A DNA stretch of 5,740 nucleotides from Deltaproteobacteria bacterium. Lineage in GTDB: Bacteria; Desulfobacterota; Binatia; UBA9968. The notes below the pieces were generated by a model. The model was given only the letters and a program-made list of their open reading frames with translations. It did not search any database and had not been told where the DNA came from. The translations under genes and the position numbers were made by a program. Below are positions 1 through 3,961 of the stretch, piece by piece (position 1 is the stretch's first letter; every line of letters begins with the position of its first letter). The stretch covers positions 1 through 5,740 of the forward strand of contig JAJONK010000183.1 of assembly GCA_021323355.1 (NCBI GenBank), in the 5' to 3' direction.

Positions 1-271
1 AAGTGCCGTCGCGCGGCGCAATACCGGTCCCGCCATTAACGATCACTGCATCGACTGCGACGGCGGCAAGCGTCTCGTTGAGAAGTGCTTCGATTTGAGT
101 CGGTTCGTCCTTGACGATGCGATAGCCGGCAATCTGGTGCTCTTCCGCGCCCAACATCGATTTGATGGTCTGGCCGCTGGTATCATTCGCCTCTGAACGC
201 GTATCGCTGACCGTGATGACAAAACAGCGGATGCTCTTCTTACCCTTTGCCTTATGTTCAGCAACTGACAT
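1..271 (-). CDS. moaB: MoaB/MogA-type molybdenum cofactor biosynthesis protein (N-terminal 90 codons, cut by window edge)
   Basis: Read on the minus strand from an ATG at 271-269, this frame stays open to the left edge and gives 90 residues. It shows the family's two N-terminal hallmarks: VSDTR followed by a Thr-Ser-Gly turn (residues 21-33), and the nucleotide/pterin-binding loop NGGTGIAPRDGT (79-90). MoaB/MogA proteins are cytoplasmic trimers of about 160-195 residues that bind molybdopterin. MogA-type members adenylylate it before molybdenum insertion, whereas the role of MoaB-type members is less uniform. About half of the protein lies outside the window, so C-terminal residues cannot be checked. 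The Lys-rich start (residues 7-12) followed by the first strand looks more MoaB- than MogA-like, but the split between them is uncertain. A GAGGTGA ribosome binding site just upstream supports the start. The gene lies 69 bases downstream of the substrate-binding protein gene on the same strand and may be cotranscribed with it. Confidence 0.88.
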   Translation of the reverse strand, partial: MSVAEHKAKGKKSIRCFVITVSDTRSEANDTSGQTIKSMLGAEEHQIAGYRIVKDEPTQIEALLNETLAAVAVDAVIVNGGTGIAPRDGT

Positions 272-274
272 GTT

Positions 275-280
275 CACCTC
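275..280 (-). promoter_or_regulatory. Ribosome binding site of moaB
   Basis: On the minus strand the sequence reads GAGGTGAAC directly before the ATG at 271. GAGGTGA can pair with the extreme 3' end of 16S rRNA, which explains the short apparent spacing. It fixes the moaB start. Confidence 0.6.
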
Positions 281-340
281 TGGAGCGTTTAGAGTTGCTT
301 ATCAGACCGTATAACACCCTCTGCGGCGTATTCAATTACG

Positions 341-1324
341 CTATCGAATAACCTTATCGGCCTTCTTCAACAGCTCCGGCGCTACTTTCAAACCGATACT
401 GCTGGCGGTTCTCAGATTAATTGCCAGATCAAATTTATTTGCATGAATCACGGCTAGATCCTTAGGGTGCGCGCCTTTGAGGATTTTCTGAACTAGATCG
501 GCGGCCTGCCGGCCCATTTCATAATAGTTGGGCCCGTAAGCCGCCAGGCTTCCCCTGCTGGCCCATACTTCCGAGTGAAACATCGTAGCCAATTTTCGCT
601 TTTTCGCTTCCTCTAAAAGCACCGATCCTTGACTTTCTATCAGATCATCAGCGATCTGAAATATGGCATCGCCCCGATTTACTTCCATCTGAGTGAGCGA
701 GCTCTTGAATTCGCTGGCCGTTTTCACCGGATACTCAACCACGTCCAGTTTCAGTTGGCCTGCCGATTTTTCCGCCGCAGCGAAGTTATCCGGGGAGAAC
801 CGATTGTTGGCATCGTAAAATATATGTATCCGCCGGAGGTCGGGAACTAGCTGCTTTAAAACTTCCAGGCGCTTTTGGTCCGCATCTAGCGAAAATGCCG
901 CGACACCAGTCACGTTTCCACCAGGGCGGTTTAGGTTCTTGACCAATCCCAGAGTCACGGGATCAGCCGGATGGCGGAAGATGATAGGTATTTCTCCCGT
1001 CGCCGCCATTGCCGCTTGTGTCGCTCGGGTGCCTGTCGTGAAAATGACATCCACTTTTTTCCTTACCAATTCATCGAGGGCACTTTGCAATTGCGCCCGT
1101 GCGCCTTTGACGTCCTGCACTTCCAGGATGGTATTCTCTCCCTCTTTGTATCCGGCTTCTTTGAGCCGGTCTCTAAAACCTTTTAACGTTTGTGATTCGT
1201 CGAGCCCAGATTCGGGTAACAAAATACCGATCCGAGCCACTCGCGTGGGCTGTGCTTCTAATCTCGCTGATCCAAAAAGAAGAACTGTTATGGAAAACAA
1301 CAATGCATAGCCGATCTTAGTCAT
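341..1324 (-). CDS. ABC transporter substrate-binding protein, PF04392 (ABC_sub_bind / TrpX-like) family
   Basis: This is a 327-residue periplasmic solute-binding protein. Residues 1-24 are a Sec signal peptide: a Lys near the N terminus, a hydrophobic core at about 6-17, and a likely cut after ARLEA before QPT. There is no lipobox Cys, so the mature protein should be free in the periplasm. The mature part opens with the strand ARIGILLPESG. It then has the family's DVIFTTGT segment (about 92-99), the segment IPIIFRHPADPV (112-123), the signature NRPGGNVTGV (132-141), and GPNYYEMGRQAA near the C terminus (264-275). Length is normal for the family. The ATG at 1324 is preferred over an in-frame ATG 21 bases upstream because AGGAGG lies 6 bases before it. 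Relatives have been linked to tryptophan and other aromatic or small organic ligands, but the ligand here cannot be read from sequence. No permease or ATPase gene is visible, so it is either an orphan or its partners lie elsewhere. Confidence 0.9.
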   Translation of the reverse strand: MTKIGYALLFSITVLLFGSARLEAQPTRVARIGILLPESGLDESQTLKGFRDRLKEAGYKEGENTILEVQDVKGARAQLQSALDELVRKKVDVIFTTGTRATQAAMAATGEIPIIFRHPADPVTLGLVKNLNRPGGNVTGVAAFSLDADQKRLEVLKQLVPDLRRIHIFYDANNRFSPDNFAAAEKSAGQLKLDVVEYPVKTASEFKSSLTQMEVNRGDAIFQIADDLIESQGSVLLEEAKKRKLATMFHSEVWASRGSLAAYGPNYYEMGRQAADLVQKILKGAHPKDLAVIHANKFDLAINLRTASSIGLKVAPELLKKADKVIR

Positions 1325-1330
1325 GCTTTC

Positions 1331-1336
1331 CCTCCT
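1331..1336 (-). promoter_or_regulatory. Strong ribosome binding site of the substrate-binding protein gene
   Basis: On the minus strand AGGAGG stands 6 bases before the ATG at 1324. It lies inside the longer frame that begins at 1345, so it argues that the protein starts at 1324 and not at the upstream Met codon. Confidence 0.75.
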
Positions 1337-1369
1337 GCCCATCACCTGAATGGCACAGTGGACTATATC

Positions 1370-1378
1370 ATTATCACA
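1370..1378 (-). promoter_or_regulatory. Candidate extended -10 promoter for the substrate-binding protein gene
   Basis: Read on the minus strand, TGTGATAAT is a TGn extension followed by GATAAT, which matches five of six bases of the sigma-70 -10 consensus. It lies about 45 bases upstream of the ATG at 1324. No good -35 box stands 16-18 bases further upstream, which is tolerable for an extended -10 promoter. The call rests on consensus matching only. Confidence 0.3.
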
Positions 1379-1436
1379 TGTAAGGTAAGATCAGATGGAA
1401 ATCTAAAAACGATGTTCGCCGAGCAAATGCCCTCCT

Positions 1437-1456
1437 GGCCGCCTTGAAAGACGGCC
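1437..1456. other. GC-rich hairpin in the divergent intergenic region
   Basis: A perfect 5-base stem GGCCG/CGGCC is followed by a C-A mismatch and an inner CT/AG pairing around a small loop. No run of T follows it on either strand, so it does not look like an intrinsic terminator. It could be a leader-RNA structure of either gene, an operator, or chance. Confidence 0.3.
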
Positions 1457-1544
1457 TGAGTTACGTCTGCGACTTTCATCTTAATCGTTTGGCCGGATTC
1501 GGTCGCTGAAATTCGACCTATCAGGAAGTATTTCGACTGTGATT

Positions 1545-1550
1545 TATAAC
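1545..1550 (+). promoter_or_regulatory. Candidate -10 box (TATAAC) upstream of the cyclase gene
   Basis: TATAAC matches five of six bases of the sigma-70 -10 consensus and lies about 37 bases before the ATG at 1587. No convincing -35 box is found 16-18 bases upstream; the closest sequence is poor. If this is the real promoter, the 1587 start remains usable. Confidence 0.25.
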
Positions 1551-1561
1551 GCCTATTTAAC

Positions 1562-1590
1562 TTGACAGCGGTACCCTGCTAGCGATATGG
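1562..1590 (+). promoter_or_regulatory. Candidate promoter with perfect -35 TTGACA
   Basis: TTGACA at 1562-1567 is a perfect sigma-70 -35 hexamer. Seventeen bases later stands ATATGG (1585-1590), a poor -10 box that overlaps the ATG at 1587. If transcription starts from here, the 1587 ATG cannot be translated and the cyclase must start at the later Met codons (1659 or 1662). The weak -10 keeps confidence low. Confidence 0.25.
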
Positions 1591-3908
1591 GAGCCTCATC
1601 CCAAACCGCTTCAAGTGGGTCGACGATTCCTTTCGGTCGGTCGGTGGCGCGCAAATTAATGATGTCCCGGATTTTAAAGGCCTTACCTTTAGGCTTACTT
1701 TTAGGTCTTACCGGCCTCATCTTGAGTTTTTTTCAATTCTCTCACGATTTCGAGGAAGACGTCGGTTTGGGCTTGTTGTTTAAATTGAGAGGCGTCAGGC
1801 AGGCGCCCTTAGATGCCGTTGTAATCAGTATTGACAGGGAGTCATCGGAGCAGCTCAACGTCCCAGATAACCCTGATAAGTGGCCTCGTTCACTTCATGC
1901 TCGCTTGGTCGACAAGCTGTCAAAAGAAGGCGCGGCAGTCGTTACTTTTGATGTTCACTTTCTCGAGTCGCGAAACAGCGATGATGACAAGTTATTTGCT
2001 GCGGCAATGCAGAAAGCGCGCAACGTTGTGCTCGCTGACGCGCTGACGGCCAAAGAAATACCGGGCGCCACCGGGGGAGTCTACGCCAGCGAGCACCGCA
2101 TCGTAAAGGTCATGAAGCCGTTTGCTCCCTTCTCGCAATCGGCCGCCGCGACAGCTCCGTTTGTCTTACCCAGAATACCTTTCAAGGTAAACCAGTACTG
2201 GACGTTTCAGGCAGGAACTGGCGATTCGCCCACCTTTCCCGTAGTCGCGTTCCAACTCTTCACAATGAAAGTATATGAAGACTTCATCCGTCTGCTAAAA
2301 ACACTGGGCCCATCAGAAGCAGCAAAATTGCCGGCAGACTCGGAGACAGTGATCAGTGCGAAAGCCGTGTCGAAAGTAGTTAGAGACATCAAAGATATCT
2401 TTGAGAGCGACCCAACTCTTGAGCGTCGGCTAGTCGAGGAGCTGGAGCGTTCAAACGCTCACGTTGCTGCGCAACCCAATTCATGGCTCAAGTCTCTCGT
2501 AAAACTTTACGGGGGTTCAAGTCGACAATACGTAAACTACTATGGACCGCCCGGAACAATTACGACGATCCCTTATTATCGGGCGCTCCAGCTCGGCGAA
2601 GGGACAGCCGGCGCAACACCAGATTTTAAAGGTAAGGCAATCTTCGTAGGTCTGTCGGAAAGAATGTTAGCGGAAAGAAAGGACAGTTTTTACACCGTGT
2701 TTTCGCAAGCCAACGGTGTTTTCATCGGCGGAGTGGAAATTGCCGCCACCGCGTTCTCCAACCTGCTTCACGATACCGCCGTAAAGCCCATCGGGTCATA
2801 CAGCTATCTAATCGTGATTCTTTTGTGGGGGATCGTTACCGGCATTCTATGTCGTCTCTCTTCGCTAACAGTCGCGATTCTCGGCACCGTGGCGTTGAGT
2901 CTTGTTTACCTTTGGGCTGCAGAAGTTCAGTTTGCAGCCGATGGTACCTGGTTTCCGATTTTCGTGCCGTTGTTCATACAGAGTCCACTGGCATTCATCT
3001 CGGGTGTCGCCTGGAATTATGTTGAGACCAATCGAGAGCGCCAGCATATTCGAAAGGCTCTTGCCTACTATGTCCCGGACGAGGTCGTCGATCAGCTGGC
3101 CAAGAACATCGTCGACATTAAAAACAGCGGACAAATGGTTTACGGCGCTTGCCTGTTTGCCGATGTCGCAGGTTATACGACCTTGTCGGAGAAGATGAAT
3201 CCGCAACAGCTCACTGAATTGATGCATCGATACTTCGAAGCCACATTGACGCCGATTCGGCGAAACGGCGGCCTGATCGTTGAGCTCAAGGGCGATTCGA
3301 TTTTAGCTATTTGGAAAGCCGCACAACCCTCGCCGGCACTAAAACGCCAAGCTTGCCTAGCTGCTTTGGATTTGGCCAAAGCCGTAGATCTATTCAACGC
3401 ATCGCTGAAAGACGTGAATTTGCCAACCCGAGTCGCGGTGCACTTCGGAGAGATTTTCCATGGGAATGTCGGCGCTGGTGAGTATTACCAGTATGGCCTC
3501 AGAGGCGACACGGTCAATACCGCATCGAGAATGGACAGCCTGAATAAGTATCTCGGTACCAAGGTTTTGGTATCGCAAGAGGTTTTGGAGCAAACAGACG
3601 GTGTACTGACTAAAGAGCTTGGGAAATTTTTGCTCAAAGGCAAAACTCAACCATTGACCATTTTTGAATTGTTGTGTCGGGCTGAGGAATTCGACGAACA
3701 ACAGAAAAAATCTCGCGAAATATTTGCTGATGCTCTCAGTGCCTTTAGAAGAAAGTCTTGGGATGAGGCCGAGGAAAAATTTCATCATGCCATCGATAAC
3801 GGCAGCATCGGTGGTTCCGCGCATTTTTACATAAAGCTGTGTGAGCAATATAAGCAGAACCCGCCCGAGGAAGACTGGGAAGGGATCATTCCTCTGGAGG
3901 ATAAATAA
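1587..3908 (+). CDS. CHASE2-domain transmembrane class III adenylate/guanylate cyclase
   Basis: This 773-residue sensor cyclase would make cAMP or cGMP from ATP or GTP at the inner membrane. Domains in order: a membrane helix (about 30-51); an extracytoplasmic CHASE2 sensor (about 55-400), with the typical VVISIDRES strand (78-86), a WPRS motif (99-102) and VVTFDVHF (118-125); three membrane helices (about 405-424, 427-445, 455-477); a short linker; and a class III cyclase domain (about 515-695). Metal ligands Asp526 (in FADVAGYT) and Asp570 (in KGDS) are present, as are catalytic Asn644 and Arg648 in GDTVNTASRM. The two purine-selecting positions are Glu566 and Gly637, unlike the Lys plus Asp/Thr of adenylate cyclases, so substrate is open. 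Residues 705-773 form a TPR-like tail ending in a Trp-containing EDWEGIIPL segment. No ribosome binding site precedes 1587. Met25/Met26 (1659, 1662) lie just before the first helix and are plausible real starts. The FecR/TPR gene follows after 53 bases. Confidence 0.92.
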   Translation: MGASSQTASSGSTIPFGRSVARKLMMSRILKALPLGLLLGLTGLILSFFQFSHDFEEDVGLGLLFKLRGVRQAPLDAVVISIDRESSEQLNVPDNPDKWPRSLHARLVDKLSKEGAAVVTFDVHFLESRNSDDDKLFAAAMQKARNVVLADALTAKEIPGATGGVYASEHRIVKVMKPFAPFSQSAAATAPFVLPRIPFKVNQYWTFQAGTGDSPTFPVVAFQLFTMKVYEDFIRLLKTLGPSEAAKLPADSETVISAKAVSKVVRDIKDIFESDPTLERRLVEELERSNAHVAAQPNSWLKSLVKLYGGSSRQYVNYYGPPGTITTIPYYRALQLGEGTAGATPDFKGKAIFVGLSERMLAERKDSFYTVFSQANGVFIGGVEIAATAFSNLLHDTAVKPIGSYSYLIVILLWGIVTGILCRLSSLTVAILGTVALSLVYLWAAEVQFAADGTWFPIFVPLFIQSPLAFISGVAWNYVETNRERQHIRKALAYYVPDEVVDQLAKNIVDIKNSGQMVYGACLFADVAGYTTLSEKMNPQQLTELMHRYFEATLTPIRRNGGLIVELKGDSILAIWKAAQPSPALKRQACLAALDLAKAVDLFNASLKDVNLPTRVAVHFGEIFHGNVGAGEYYQYGLRGDTVNTASRMDSLNKYLGTKVLVSQEVLEQTDGVLTKELGKFLLKGKTQPLTIFELLCRAEEFDEQQKKSREIFADALSAFRRKSWDEAEEKFHHAIDNGSIGGSAHFYIKLCEQYKQNPPEEDWEGIIPLEDK
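2262..2513 (+). other. Helical charged insert within the CHASE2 domain
   Basis: Residues about 226-309 of the cyclase lie between the conserved CHASE2 segments TFPVVAFQLF and SSRQYVNYYGPPGT. They are rich in charged residues and Leu and look mostly alpha-helical (for example ERRLVEELERS at 279-289), unlike the alternating strands on either side. I recall similar insertions in other CHASE2 cyclases from environmental bacteria, so this is more likely a subfamily trait than a recent insertion. Base use does not change visibly across it. Boundaries are approximate. Confidence 0.45.
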
Positions 3909-3961
3909 TGTAGCAGTTCTAACTTCTTTACGTCGATGCAGACGTGCTGAGAGTACCAGCC

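Larger units (their letters stand above)
1325..1586. other. Divergent intergenic region
   Basis: These 262 bases separate the outward-facing substrate-binding protein and cyclase genes. They should hold the promoters for both. I see weak promoter-like hexamers on each strand and one GC-rich hairpin (1437-1456). There is no tRNA, no repeat array and no transposon end. A frame on the minus strand is open from about 1581 to a stop at 1365-1363, but its only ATG (1479) gives 38 residues without a ribosome binding site, so I do not call it a gene. Confidence 0.6.

Noticed and set aside
43..264. 73-residue open frame on the minus strand
   Set aside because: It is an alternative frame within moaB; the frame starting at 271 carries the clear MoaB motifs VSDTR and NGGTG.
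326..341. Small hairpin GCGTA-TTCAAT-TACGC at the end of the substrate-binding protein gene, considered as a terminator
   Set aside because: The stem is only 5 bases, overlaps the stop codon and is not followed by a T-run on the minus strand.
1384..1509. Short plus-strand open frame of about 41 codons before the cyclase gene
   Set aside because: It has no start codon and no ribosome binding site, and it overlaps the minus-strand open frame. Nothing supports translation.
2390..2403. Perfect 14-base palindrome CAAAGATATCTTTG
   Set aside because: It is single-copy and inside CHASE2 coding sequence, with no promoter nearby.
3557..3572. Inverted repeat TACCAA-GGTT-TTGGTA
   Set aside because: It lies within the conserved cyclase sequence (GTKVLVS) and has no T-run, so it is neither a terminator nor a regulatory site I can support.
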